In this document: one piece after another, positions 52,065-61,749 of the stretch | Layout of the letters: each line of letters opens with the position of its first letter | Position numbering within the stretch: the first letter of the stretch is position 1 | Assembly (NCBI RefSeq): GCF_026107455.2 | Contig: NZ_JAPCHY010000004.1 | Span: forward strand, 248,001 to 312,000 | Reading direction: 5' to 3' | Length of the DNA stretch: 64,000 nucleotides | Source: Xanthomonas chitinilytica | Lineage (GTDB): Bacteria > Pseudomonadota > Gammaproteobacteria > Xanthomonadales > Xanthomonadaceae | The notes under the pieces: generated by a model | Seen by the model: only the letters and a program-made list of their open reading frames with translations | Database searches by the model: none | Told to the model about the DNA's origin: nothing | Translations under genes and position numbers: made by a program

Positions 52065-53012
52065 TCAGTCGGCGATGTTGCGGGCCTCGGCGGTGCCGAG
52101 GATCTCCGGGTGTTGCAGCGGCTTGCGGCGGTTGAGCAGCGGGTGCAGGAACACCGCGCCGATGATGATCGCCACGCCCAGGTAGAACAGCGGCGTCAGT
52201 TCGCGCTGTTCGCTCAGCAGCAGCATCGCCAGCACGATGGCGTAGACCGGCTCCAGGTTGGTCACCAACTGCACGGTGTAGGCGCTGAGGTGGCGCAGCG
52301 CCACCAGCGCCAGCGCGAACGGCAGCAGCGTGCACAGGCCCGCCAGGACGACCAGCAGCACGCCGTCGTGCAGGTCGGGCAATACCCACAGGTCGCTGGC
52401 CAGCGCCGGCAGCAGGAACGGCAGCGCCGGCGCCAGCAGGGTCAGGGTGAGGGTGCCGGCGCCCAGCTCCAGTGCGGTCACGGTCAGCGGGTCGGCGTGC
52501 GCGACCAGCCGCTTGTTGAACGAGCCGAACACCGCCACCAGCAGCGCCGACAGCGCGCCGATGGCCACGCCCAGGCGCATCCCGTCCGGTACCCCGCCGA
52601 CCACCAGCGCCACGCCCGGCAGCACCGCCAGGCCGAACGCCAGTTCGCGCAGCTGGAACGGCCGCTTGGCCACCCACGGCTCGATGATGGCGGTGAACAC
52701 CGGCGCCAGCGCGATGCAGGTGGCCGCCACCGAGGCGTTGGCCAGCTTCACCGCGCCGTAGAAGGTGAGCCAGTGCAGCGCGACCAGCGCGCCGATGCCG
52801 CAGTAGGCCAGCGCCAGCTTCGGGGTGAGCGCGGACAGCCCGCGCCATACCCGCGGGATCAGCGCCAGCATCGCCACCACCAGCAGCATGCGCCACCACA
52901 CCAGTGGCAGCGCCGGCAGGGTGATGAGCTTGCCGAGGATGGCGGTGACGCCCCACAGCAGGACGCAGAAATGGATTTGCAGCAGCGCTTTGCGGGTGTC
53001 GGTCATCGGCAT
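52065..53012 (-). CDS. EamA/DMT family transporter
   Basis: A 315-residue inner-membrane carrier with ten predicted helices in two EamA repeats: first from residue 10 (QIHFCVLLWGVTAILGKLI) and second from about 155. TFYGAVKLANASVAATCIAL and LEPVYAIVLAMLLLSEQREL are typical signature segments. Substrate unknown; relatives export amino acids or metabolites. ATG at 53012 or 53006. The gene ends convergent with rluF after a 129-bp gap with no recognisable terminator. Confidence 0.92.
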   Translation of the reverse strand: MPMTDTRKALLQIHFCVLLWGVTAILGKLITLPALPLVWWRMLLVVAMLALIPRVWRGLSALTPKLALAYCGIGALVALHWLTFYGAVKLANASVAATCIALAPVFTAIIEPWVAKRPFQLRELAFGLAVLPGVALVVGGVPDGMRLGVAIGALSALLVAVFGSFNKRLVAHADPLTVTALELGAGTLTLTLLAPALPFLLPALASDLWVLPDLHDGVLLVVLAGLCTLLPFALALVALRHLSAYTVQLVTNLEPVYAIVLAMLLLSEQRELTPLFYLGVAIIIGAVFLHPLLNRRKPLQHPEILGTAEARNIAD

Positions 53013-53039
53013 CGGCGCATTATCGCCGTTCGCGGCGCT

Positions 53040-53693
53040 TCAGTGGCGTGGCGCGAGCCAACCGCGCCAGCCCAGCCAGGCCACGGCGAGCACGCTGCCG
53101 AGCGTGGCCAGCGCCATGTCCTTGTGCGCGTCCCAGACATCGCCCTGGGTGCCGAGGTAGGCCTGGCCCAGGTCGCCGCCGAACAGTTCGGCGGCGATCC
53201 ATTCGAACAGCTCGAACAGCATCGAGTGCGACATGATGAAGGTCACCGGCAGCAGGTAGCGCCAGAACCCGCGCGGCGGCGACACCCGGTCCAGCAGTTC
53301 GACGCTGGCCGGCAGGACCAGCACGCCGTAGAGGAAGTGCACCGCGCGGTCGAACTGGTTGCGCTCGAAGCCCAGCAGCGCGTCGGGCGAGAACCCCAGC
53401 CAGCGCCGGCACGCGGCGTCGTACGGGACTTCGGCGTAGGTGTAGTGGGCGCCGATCTCGTGCAGCAGCAGGAATGCGAACAGCGCCGCGTAGCTGAGCC
53501 GGGTGAACGGCGCCTGCCGCCAGCCCAGGTACAGCACCGGCAGCGCGACCAGCACCAGCACGTTCTCCAGCGCCCAGTCCTGGCGGTTCAGCGGCGCGAC
53601 GGCCAGCGCCGCCCACGCCAGCAGGAACAGCGCCAGCAGCACCGCGGCGAAGCGGCCGGATGCGGGCGTGCGTACCGGGCGGGAAGGGGACAT
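53040..53693 (-). CDS. DUF2238 family membrane protein (YjdF-like)
   Basis: A 217-residue protein with about six helices. LHEIGAHYTYAEVPYD, NQFDRAVHFLYGVLVLPASV, HSMLFELFEWIAAELFGGDL and GTQGDVWDAHKDMALATLGS are hallmark DUF2238/YjdF segments with conserved acidic and His residues, which suggests metal-dependent chemistry in the membrane, but no function is established. ATG at 53693 is preferred over 53714. Separated from the EamA gene by 27 bp, so they are probably cotranscribed. Confidence 0.92.
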   Translation of the reverse strand: MSPSRPVRTPASGRFAAVLLALFLLAWAALAVAPLNRQDWALENVLVLVALPVLYLGWRQAPFTRLSYAALFAFLLLHEIGAHYTYAEVPYDAACRRWLGFSPDALLGFERNQFDRAVHFLYGVLVLPASVELLDRVSPPRGFWRYLLPVTFIMSHSMLFELFEWIAAELFGGDLGQAYLGTQGDVWDAHKDMALATLGSVLAVAWLGWRGWLAPRH

Positions 53694-53733
53694 GGCGGCA
53701 TCATCGCAGCGCACGGGCGCCGCGGCGAGCGGC

Positions 53734-54567
53734 TCAGCGTTGCAGCAGGCGCTGCAGCTGCATGGCCGCCGCCGGGTTGCGGTGCTTGGCCGCGCCGATG
53801 AAGTAGGCGAACACCTCGCGCGGCGGGGCGGCGGAGCGGGGCGGCTCGATGTGCGGCAGCGCGGCCGGGTCTTCGCCGCGGCGCCAGGCGCTCAGCCGCC
53901 CGGCCCATTGCGCCAGCGCGTCGGCGGGGTAGCCGGTGTCGATCTCCGGCTGGCTGCGCATCAGCCGGGCGTAGGCGAAATCGGCGGTGAGGTCGGCGCA
54001 GGAGGGGTAGTGCGTGGAGTCGGTGAACACCAGCGCCACGCCATGCTGGCGCAGCAGCGCCAGCGATGCCGGGTCGAGGAAGCCCGGATCGCGGATCTCC
54101 ACCGCGTGCCGCAGCCGGCGTCCGCCGGCCTGGCGCGGCAGCCGCTGCAGGAACGCGGCGAAGTCGTCGCGCTGCATCGCATAGCCTTCGGCGAACTGCC
54201 AGACCAGCGGGCCGAGGCGGTCGCCGAGCTCGGCGATGCCGCCGACGAAGTCGTCGACCTGCGCGCCGGTGGCGGCCAGCCGGCGCGCGCCGGTGATGCG
54301 CTTGGGGGCCTTGGCCGAGAACACGAAGCCCGGCGGCGTCTGCTCGCGCCATTTCGCGTAGACCGCCGGCTTCTGCGTGCCGTAGTAGGTGCCGTTGATC
54401 TCGATGGCGGTCAGCTGGCGGCTGGCGTATTCGAGCTCGCGCCGCTGCACCAGCCCGACCGGGTAGAACATGCCGCCGCGCCAGGGCGCGTAGGTCCAGC
54501 CGCCGATGCCGATGTGGATGCCCGCGGCGGCGGGCGCGGCAGGCGCGGTGGCGAACAGGTCGGTCAT
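53734..54567 (-). CDS. DUF72 family TIM-barrel protein
   Basis: A 277-residue protein with IGIGGWTYAPWRGGMFYP at the N-terminus, EINGTYYGTQKPAVYAKWRE, FVFSAKAPKRITGARRL, LVWQFAEGYAMQ and HAVEIRDPGF, all DUF72 motifs. The family (YecE in E. coli) has a TIM barrel and possible phosphate- or sugar-related enzyme activity that remains undefined. ATG at 54567. It ends 40 bp before the DUF2238 start on the same strand. Confidence 0.93.
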   Translation of the reverse strand: MTDLFATAPAAPAAAGIHIGIGGWTYAPWRGGMFYPVGLVQRRELEYASRQLTAIEINGTYYGTQKPAVYAKWREQTPPGFVFSAKAPKRITGARRLAATGAQVDDFVGGIAELGDRLGPLVWQFAEGYAMQRDDFAAFLQRLPRQAGGRRLRHAVEIRDPGFLDPASLALLRQHGVALVFTDSTHYPSCADLTADFAYARLMRSQPEIDTGYPADALAQWAGRLSAWRRGEDPAALPHIEPPRSAAPPREVFAYFIGAAKHRNPAAAMQLQRLLQR

Positions 54568-54628
54568 GGTGAGGGTCGCGGCGGCGGGACGGGCATTGTG
54601 CCTGCCGCCGCGGCACGCGCGCGACCGC

Positions 54629-55057
54629 TCAGGCCGGCTGCCACGGGTCGTAGCTGCCGAACCACCACAGATGGCCTTCCGGGTCGCGGCAGGCATAGCC
54701 GCGGCCGCCGTAGTCCTGGCTGCCGATGTCGATCACGATCTTGGCGCCGGCGGCCTTGGCCTGCGCGTAGTGCGCATCGGCATCGGCGACGATCACGCAG
54801 GCGCTCTGGGTTTCGCGCCCGCCGATCTCGTCGGGCTGCACGATGTGGCCGCTCCATTCGCTGTCGGTCGCGACCGAGCCGAGCATGACCATGCCGTTGC
54901 CGAAGCTCAGTTGCGCATGGTGGACGATGTCGCCGTCCTGGTAGACGGCATGGCGCTCGAAGCCGAAGGCGCGGCACAGCCAGTCGATGGCGGCCGGGGC
55001 GTCGCGGTAGCGCAGGCAGGGGATGACGGTGCAGGTGGTGTCGGCTGGCCGGGACAT
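54629..55057 (-). CDS. VOC superfamily protein (glyoxalase/bleomycin-resistance-like)
   Basis: A 142-residue protein: IPCLRYRDAPAAIDWLCRAFGFE at the start, HHAQLSFGNGMVMLG, and GGRGYACRDPEGHLWWFGSY at the end form a single two-motif VOC module similar to PhnB-like proteins. Possible metal ligands are His 48 region and the C-terminal Glu of DPEGHLW. Substrate unknown. Divergent from the second serine hydrolase gene over 108 bp. Confidence 0.92.
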   Translation of the reverse strand: MSRPADTTCTVIPCLRYRDAPAAIDWLCRAFGFERHAVYQDGDIVHHAQLSFGNGMVMLGSVATDSEWSGHIVQPDEIGGRETQSACVIVADADAHYAQAKAAGAKIVIDIGSQDYGGRGYACRDPEGHLWWFGSYDPWQPA

Positions 55058-55165
55058 GACGGGCTCCTGGGCGGACGGGTCGGACGAGGTTGGCCGCCGT
55101 CGCGTTACCATCGTGCGAATGCAGGCGGGACGTGGCCGACGCCCCGCACGAACCGGAGAAACGGA

Positions 55166-56737
55166 TTGAACAAGACGTGGTTGGGAAGCGCGCTGCTGCT
55201 GGCATGCGCACCGTTGGCGGCGGCCGAAGCGCCGGCCGGATTGCAGCAGCTCGATGCCACCGTCGAGCGGGTGCGCGAACAGTTCGACGTGCCCGGCGTG
55301 GCGGTCGCCATCGTCAAGGACGGCGAAGTGGTGCTGGAGCGCGGCTGGGGCGTGCGCGAGATCGGCAAGCCCGATCCGGTGCAGGCCGATACGCTGTTCG
55401 CCATCGCCTCCAACACCAAGGCCTTCACCGCCACCGCGCTGAACCTGCTGGCCGAGGACGGCAAGCTGAAGATGGACGACCGGGTGATCGAGCACCTGCC
55501 GTCGTTCCGCATGTCCGACCCCTACGTCACCGGCGAGATGCGCATCCGCGACCTGCTCTCGCACCGCAGCGGCCTGAGCCTGGGCGCCGGCGACCTGCTG
55601 TTCTGGCCCGCCACCGGCTACAGCAACGCCGAGGTGGTGCAACGGCTGGCGCAGGTGCCGCTCAAGGGCGGCTTCCGCGACCGCTACGCCTACGACAACA
55701 TCCTCTACGCCGTGGCCCAGCAGGTGATCGAGAACGTTTCCGGGCAGTCGTTCGCCGAGTTCCTGCAGCAGCGCATCTTCGACACGGTCGGCATGGCCGG
55801 CACCCGCTACAACGCCGACCATCTCAGGCCCGGCGACAAGGCCGCGGTCGGCCACGCCAGGTACGACTTCAGCGAGCTGCGCACCGTCGCGCCGCTGACC
55901 TGGTCCAACAACGCCGGCGCCGGCGGCCTCTATTCCAGCGTGCACGACATGGCCAGGTGGATGAACGTGCAGCTGGCCGGCGGCAAGCTCGTCGACGGCA
56001 CGCCGCTGTTCGCCGAAAAGACCCAGCAGCAGATGTGGCAGGTCATCACCCCGCAGGTGGTGCCCAAGCCATCGGTGCCCGAGCTGGAAGCGGCCCGGCC
56101 CAACTTCGCCGGCTACGGCGAGGGCTGGAGCCTGAGCGACTACCGCGGGCAGAAACTGGTCTGGCACACCGGCGGTTGGCCGGGGCAGGTGTCGCGGCTG
56201 ACGCTGGTGCCGGGCAAGAACCTGGGCGTGGTGGTGCTGACCAATCAGGAAGTGGGGGCCGCGTTCAACGCCATCACCCTGAGCGTGCTCGACGCCTACC
56301 TGGACGCGCCGCAGACCGACTGGGTGGCCGCCTACGCCGCCGCCGTGGCCAAGGCGCAGCAGAACGCCGACGAGGGCTGGCAGAAGCACGTGGCCGCGCG
56401 CAATGCCCGGACGAAGCCGTCGTTGCCGCCATCCGGCTATGCCGGCGGCTACCGCGATGCGTGGTATGGCGACGTGTTCGTCGAGCAGCAGGGCAAGACG
56501 CTGCGGCTGCGCTTCGGCCAGACCGCGCAGCTGCTCGGCACGCTGGAACACTGGCAGCACGACACCTTCATCGTCCGCTGGGACGACCGCTCGCTCAACG
56601 CCGACGCCTTCGTCAACTTCAGCCTAGACCCCGACGGCAAGGTGCGCGAGGTGCGCATGCAGGCGATCTCCTCGCTGACCGACTTCAGCTTCGATTTCCA
56701 GGACCTGTTGCTGCGCCCGGTCGCCGATACCCGATGA
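55166..56737 (+). CDS. Serine hydrolase, beta-lactamase class C-like, with C-terminal DUF3471-type domain
   Basis: A 523-residue exported enzyme. Start is TTG at 55166, supported by GGAGAAA five bases upstream and by the signal peptide that follows (LGSALLLACAPLAAA); no ATG is available. Motifs: SNTK in FAIASNTKAFTATALNLLAE, YDN in DRYAYDNILYAVAQQV, and HTGGWPG as the third box. The C-terminal 110 residues (LPPSGYAGGYRDAWYGDVFV) form a small beta-rich domain common in this family. Probable peptidase or esterase of the periplasm. A REP-like dyad follows directly. Confidence 0.9.
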   Translation: MNKTWLGSALLLACAPLAAAEAPAGLQQLDATVERVREQFDVPGVAVAIVKDGEVVLERGWGVREIGKPDPVQADTLFAIASNTKAFTATALNLLAEDGKLKMDDRVIEHLPSFRMSDPYVTGEMRIRDLLSHRSGLSLGAGDLLFWPATGYSNAEVVQRLAQVPLKGGFRDRYAYDNILYAVAQQVIENVSGQSFAEFLQQRIFDTVGMAGTRYNADHLRPGDKAAVGHARYDFSELRTVAPLTWSNNAGAGGLYSSVHDMARWMNVQLAGGKLVDGTPLFAEKTQQQMWQVITPQVVPKPSVPELEAARPNFAGYGEGWSLSDYRGQKLVWHTGGWPGQVSRLTLVPGKNLGVVVLTNQEVGAAFNAITLSVLDAYLDAPQTDWVAAYAAAVAKAQQNADEGWQKHVAARNARTKPSLPPSGYAGGYRDAWYGDVFVEQQGKTLRLRFGQTAQLLGTLEHWQHDTFIVRWDDRSLNADAFVNFSLDPDGKVREVRMQAISSLTDFSFDFQDLLLRPVADTR

Positions 56738-56751
56738 TCCAAGTGCCCTGA

Positions 56752-56830
56752 TGTAGGAGCGACGTCAGTCGCGACCGCTTTTCGAAGATTGGCCCACCGC
56801 AGAGCGGTCGCGACTGACGTCGCTCCTACA
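56752..56830. repeat. REP-like inverted repeat dyad (GTCAG variant)
   Basis: Perfect 28-bp arms (56752-56779 and 56803-56830) around a 23-nt loop, the longest perfect arms of the family here. Confidence 0.92.
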
Positions 56831-56885
56831 GGGCAGGTATCCCGCACCATCGAATCGCTCCCCAAGGCGACGAGTGAATACGGCC

Positions 56886-56917
56886 GACAGGCCGCGATGG
56901 GACAATCGCGGCCTGTC
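56886..56917 (+). other. Hairpin in the leader of the ABC transporter gene
   Basis: Perfect 13-bp stem GACAGGCCGCGAT / ATCGCGGCCTGTC with a 6-nt loop, ending 19 bases before the ABC transporter ATG. No T run follows, so it is not a standard terminator; it could affect ribosome access or be a protein-binding palindrome. Confidence 0.6.
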
Positions 56918-56936
56918 CTGCTTGTGGTGGTCCCCG

Positions 56937-58769
<1,833 letters not shown>

Positions 58770-58796
58770 GGCGCGTGCCGGTGGAGGAATGGAAGG

Positions 58797-59186
58797 TCAG
58801 CCGTCGCCGCGCCCGCGCCCGATGGCGCCCAGGTGGGTGAAGCCGAAACCCCGCGGGTACTTGAGACCGTAGCCCAGCGCACGGTCGAACCCGATGTGCG
58901 CCGCCCATACGAGGCCGACGGCGGTCGCGAGCGGCAACGCCAGCAAGGCGCCGGTGCACAGCAACGCCAGCGCGCCGATGTAGGAGTGCGCCGCGTTGTA
59001 GAACGCCGCGCCCACGCGCGGGCCGGCCAGGTAGCCGGCAAACGACAGGTCCGGCGCCAGGAAGAGCAGGGCGAACAGCGGCCAGCCGCTTCCGGCCGCC
59101 GGATACGCCAGCAGGCAGGCGACAAGGACGCAGAGTCCCTCGAGCCGCAGGACGGTTCTTGCCCCGCCGGATACCGCTCCGCTCAT
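58797..59186 (-). CDS. DUF4260 family membrane protein
   Basis: A 129-residue protein with about four helices. LRLEGLCVLVACLLAY, FALLFLAPDLSFAGYLAGPRVGAAFYNAAHSY and WAAHIGFDRALGYGLKYPRGFGFTHLG are the DUF4260 signature segments (Asp-Leu-Ser, Asn-x-x-His, His-x-Gly-x-Asp-Arg). Function unknown. ATG at 59186 follows GGGAGA. It starts 43 bp after the SMI1/KNR4 gene on the same strand and ends 27 bp from the convergent ABC gene. No attC-like site separates it from the SMI1 gene. Confidence 0.9.
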   Translation of the reverse strand: MSGAVSGGARTVLRLEGLCVLVACLLAYPAAGSGWPLFALLFLAPDLSFAGYLAGPRVGAAFYNAAHSYIGALALLCTGALLALPLATAVGLVWAAHIGFDRALGYGLKYPRGFGFTHLGAIGRGRGDG

Positions 59187-59229
59187 GGGGTTCTCCCTGT
59201 GCGGGGAATGGGGTGGGGCATGCCGGCAA

Positions 59230-59859
59230 TCACCATGACTTCCACCACGATCTTCGTGGCGCCGTCGGGGCGTTCTCCTGGATTCGGGGAGGCGTCCGTG
59301 GCTCGCGCTCTTCCTCCGGGAACATCGTCCAGTCGGTGTCGTGCAGTTCCGCAACGAAGCCGGTCAGGAACTCATCGAACGAGTCGGCAACAAGGACCTT
59401 CTGGTCCTCATCCCTGCCGAAGGCGATGACTTGCGCCGTGGTGCCCTTGGTATCCGGGTCGTAGTCCAGGCCGATGTGATTTCCACCGTAATCGTGGGTC
59501 AGGGGAATCCAGCGGGGATTGGTGTACATCGGCTTGATGACGCCCTCCGGTTTCGATGACATGAACTCCGCGCAATCGGCATTCATGTCGGCCTCGTCGA
59601 TCGCTCGCCATGAGTCCCATCTCGCACGGATTCCATGGGTGGAGAGGAGCTGGCTGCCCTGGTAGATCCCTACCCGGGCCTTGTCCGACTGGCCGTTGTG
59701 CTCCGACAGGAACGCCTTGAGTCCAGGCGGCAATTCGATGCCCAGATGCAGCTCCAGGTCCGAGATTTCTGCCGGAGTGGCCCCAGGGTTAAGCATGCAG
59801 GCTGCCAGGAGACGTTCCTGTTCCAGGGCGTCGACGATTTTTTCCCAGGCGCTAGTCAC
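59230..59859 (-). CDS. SMI1/KNR4 family protein (immunity-type)
   Basis: A 209-residue cytoplasmic protein. LNPGATPAEISDLELHLGIELPPGLKAFLSEHNGQSD is the SMI1/KNR4 core, and WIPLTHDYGGNHIGLDYDPD and VLVADSFDEFLTGFVAEL complete it. Bacterial members often neutralise polymorphic or contact-dependent toxins. No toxin gene is adjacent, so it would be an orphan immunity protein, or serve another role. Start is GTG at 59859 with GGTGACGG upstream. Lies at the downstream end of the cassette-like run. Confidence 0.9.
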   Translation of the reverse strand: MTSAWEKIVDALEQERLLAACMLNPGATPAEISDLELHLGIELPPGLKAFLSEHNGQSDKARVGIYQGSQLLSTHGIRARWDSWRAIDEADMNADCAEFMSSKPEGVIKPMYTNPRWIPLTHDYGGNHIGLDYDPDTKGTTAQVIAFGRDEDQKVLVADSFDEFLTGFVAELHDTDWTMFPEEEREPRTPPRIQENAPTAPRRSWWKSW

Positions 59860-59966
59860 GATCCGTCACCCTTGTTTCCTTTTGTCTTGATGATCGAGTC
59901 CATGATGCGACAGGCCGGCGCTCGAGCCCGGTCGCGTCATGGAGCGGTGCCATGCTGAGCGAGTCG

Positions 59967-60401
59967 TCAGGCCGCCGGTCGGGAAGCCGACTCCGCGGCA
60001 TCGAAGCTCGCGGTTTCGTGGAATGCCCTGGCCATGCGTAGCGCAAGATCAAGGTTCGCCAGATTGCTTTCCGTGCAGAAGTAACCCTGGTCGCTTTGCC
60101 AGAGCCTGGCCTCGGCGTTGCTGCCCTGCGGATTCCGGTATTGCCAGGAACCGGCGTTCTGGAACAGGGCAAAGCGCCCGTTGCCGCCGATTACGTGGAA
60201 GCTGTCGTCGTCCTCGAAGGCTTCCGCGCCGGATCCGCATTCCAGCGCGCTCTGCACCACGATCGGGAAGCAGTGGTCGTCCATGCGCATGATCGCCTCC
60301 TCGACCTGCTTCCAGGATGGGGTGGCGACCACTTCCGAGTCCCAGGGTCTCCCATCCCGGCAGTAGCGGATGGACACCAGGGTCCTGATCGGCGATGTCA
60401 T
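59967..60401 (-). CDS. Unknown protein, possible immunity protein (144 aa)
   Basis: Not recognised. A soluble 144-residue protein starting MTSPIRTLVSIRYCRDGRPW, with WKQVEEAIMRMDDHCFPIVV, HVIGGNGRFALFQNAGSWQY and YFCTESNLANLDLALRMARA. The alternating strands and a closing helix, and the setting beside an SMI1/KNR4 gene, are like small Imm-type proteins, but this is inference. ATG at 60401 lies 15 bp after an attC-like site, and the stop codon is within GCCTGAC, which resembles the integron core RYYYAAC. Confidence 0.72.
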   Translation of the reverse strand: MTSPIRTLVSIRYCRDGRPWDSEVVATPSWKQVEEAIMRMDDHCFPIVVQSALECGSGAEAFEDDDSFHVIGGNGRFALFQNAGSWQYRNPQGSNAEARLWQSDQGYFCTESNLANLDLALRMARAFHETASFDAAESASRPAA

Positions 60402-60415
60402 GCGTATTTCCGGGA

Positions 60416-60472
60416 GGTCTGGTGATCGGATCGAGCCGCAGCGCGAAGCGCTGTCGGCCCGAATGGGGTGTC
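60416..60472 (-). other. attC-like site 3 (degenerate)
   Basis: On the minus strand: GACACCC, spacer CATTCGG, then GCCG-A-CAGCGC TTC GCGCTG-CGGC, a 10-bp stem with a single bulged base (at 60454), then TCGATCCGATCACCAGAC. Size (56 nt between core boxes) and bulge position equal those of site 2. Core boxes are badly degenerate. Confidence 0.5.
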
Positions 60473-60523
60473 GAGCGGCGGCGTCCGACGGGGATGCCCG
60501 CCGTGGCTGCCGATGCCGCGCGC

Positions 60524-61660
60524 TCAATCCGGCGCGGGGGCATCATGCGCCAACTTGAACAATGCCAGGCGGGCGGACGAAACGCCGTTGTCTCCATTCG
60601 CGAGGATATCCGAGAAGGTCACGAGGATCGTTCCGTCCGGGAAGCGGTGCGCGGAAGGCGCGAACGGGTTGAACTCGTCCCTTGCGGTCAGGCGTTCTTC
60701 CACCCCCAGGCTGCCGTCCGGCATCACGGCGCGCCGGTACAGATCGAACCCGACCTGGAACCTGGCCCCAGGTCCCTTGCGCGAGGGATACACGTAATAG
60801 ACATCCACTCCGCCATCCAGTCTCGCCAGTGCATAGGCATCATGGACATCCGGCTTGCCGGGCGGAGCGGGCCAGGACAGGGCGGCAGGCGGCGACCACC
60901 GGGAGCAATCGGGACTGACGCTGAAGTAGGTCGCCATGTATCCGCCGTCCGGCGGTCTCTGGTAGCTGAAGAAGCACCCGTTGTCGGCCATCGGCACGAC
61001 GCGCGGATAGGCCACGCCGAACGGGGCAAGGGGCAGCGGCGCGCCCTGCGCCTGTCCATCCGCCAGACGAAGCCAATAGGGTCTGGAGCGCTCACCCCTG
61101 AATGTCAGGAACAGGTCCGGGCCGGTGTCCACCCAGCGCGGCCACTGGGTCAGCCGGCGAAGGCCCGGGACATCGGCCAACCCTTCCGGAGGAGAGAAAG
61201 AGCCGTCGCCGGCCAGCCGCGATCGCCACAGCGTGGCGTTCCCGAGGTCGGCGTCGCCGCTGGCGAAATACAACCAGGTGCTGCCTGGCGTGGTGACGAA
61301 CGATGGAGCGTCCTCGACCTCGCCCCCGAAGGCCAGCTCGTCGGCGCCCGAAATGGCGTTCCCGTCCGTGGAGGTCACCACCCGCAGGCCGGACGAATCC
61401 ATGTCGCCCCGTTCGTATCGGGAATGGACCAGCACGAAACCGCCGTCCGGCAGCGTCGTCAACGTTGGTTGCCTGTCGACACCACTGCCTTCGGCGAAAG
61501 AGAGGACGTCGGCCCTGCCGGCGGGAAGATCCCGGATGGCGGGCTGCAATCGACCCGTGGTCTCCGCGTTGTCCGCTCGGGCGGAAGACAGCAGCGAGCA
61601 AAGGCAGGCCATCCCGGCTGCCAGGAGGCGTGATCTCATCGATGCGGAAGTGCGATGCAT
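60524..61660 (-). CDS. Secreted protein of unknown function (beta-propeller-like)
   Basis: Not assigned to a family. A 378-residue protein with a signal peptide (RLLAAGMACLCSLLSSARA). The rest consists of repeated blade-like units: GGFVLVHSRYERGD, SSGLRVVTSTDGNAISG, STWLYFASGDADLGNATLW, PRWVDTGPDLFLTFRGERSR, ARLDGGVDVYYVYPSR. SGDADLGNATLW resembles an Asp-box (S-x-D-x-G-x-x-x-W), as in sialidase-type propellers, but catalytic residues of sialidases are not evident. ATG at 61660 or 61639. It is flanked by attC-like sites 2 and 3, so it looks like one cassette. Confidence 0.75.
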   Translation of the reverse strand: MHRTSASMRSRLLAAGMACLCSLLSSARADNAETTGRLQPAIRDLPAGRADVLSFAEGSGVDRQPTLTTLPDGGFVLVHSRYERGDMDSSGLRVVTSTDGNAISGADELAFGGEVEDAPSFVTTPGSTWLYFASGDADLGNATLWRSRLAGDGSFSPPEGLADVPGLRRLTQWPRWVDTGPDLFLTFRGERSRPYWLRLADGQAQGAPLPLAPFGVAYPRVVPMADNGCFFSYQRPPDGGYMATYFSVSPDCSRWSPPAALSWPAPPGKPDVHDAYALARLDGGVDVYYVYPSRKGPGARFQVGFDLYRRAVMPDGSLGVEERLTARDEFNPFAPSAHRFPDGTILVTFSDILANGDNGVSSARLALFKLAHDAPAPD

Positions 61661-61693
61661 GTGCGCCCTTGAACCCGGTCCGGGGCCGGGGTT

Positions 61694-61749
61694 GTCTGAT
61701 GCCCGGGTCAAGCCGCGCCGCGTGGCGGCATCGGCTTGGATGGTTTGTC
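61694..61749 (-). other. attC-like site 2 (overlaps protease 3' end)
   Basis: On the minus strand: GACAAAC, CATC, CAAGCC-G-ATGCCG CCACG CGGCGC GGCTTG, then ACCCGGGCATCAGAC. The CAAGCC/GGCTTG and GCCG/CGGC stems, the single bulged base (61732) and the 56-nt size are attC traits. The centre GCGGCGCGGCTT is the same as in classical aadA-type attC sites. Core boxes agree at five of seven positions each. Confidence 0.6.

Noticed and set aside
59900..59973. A fourth attC site after the 144-aa gene
   Set aside because: GCCTGAC overlaps the stop codon, but no bulged hairpin of the expected size or second core box could be found, so it is left as a possibility only.
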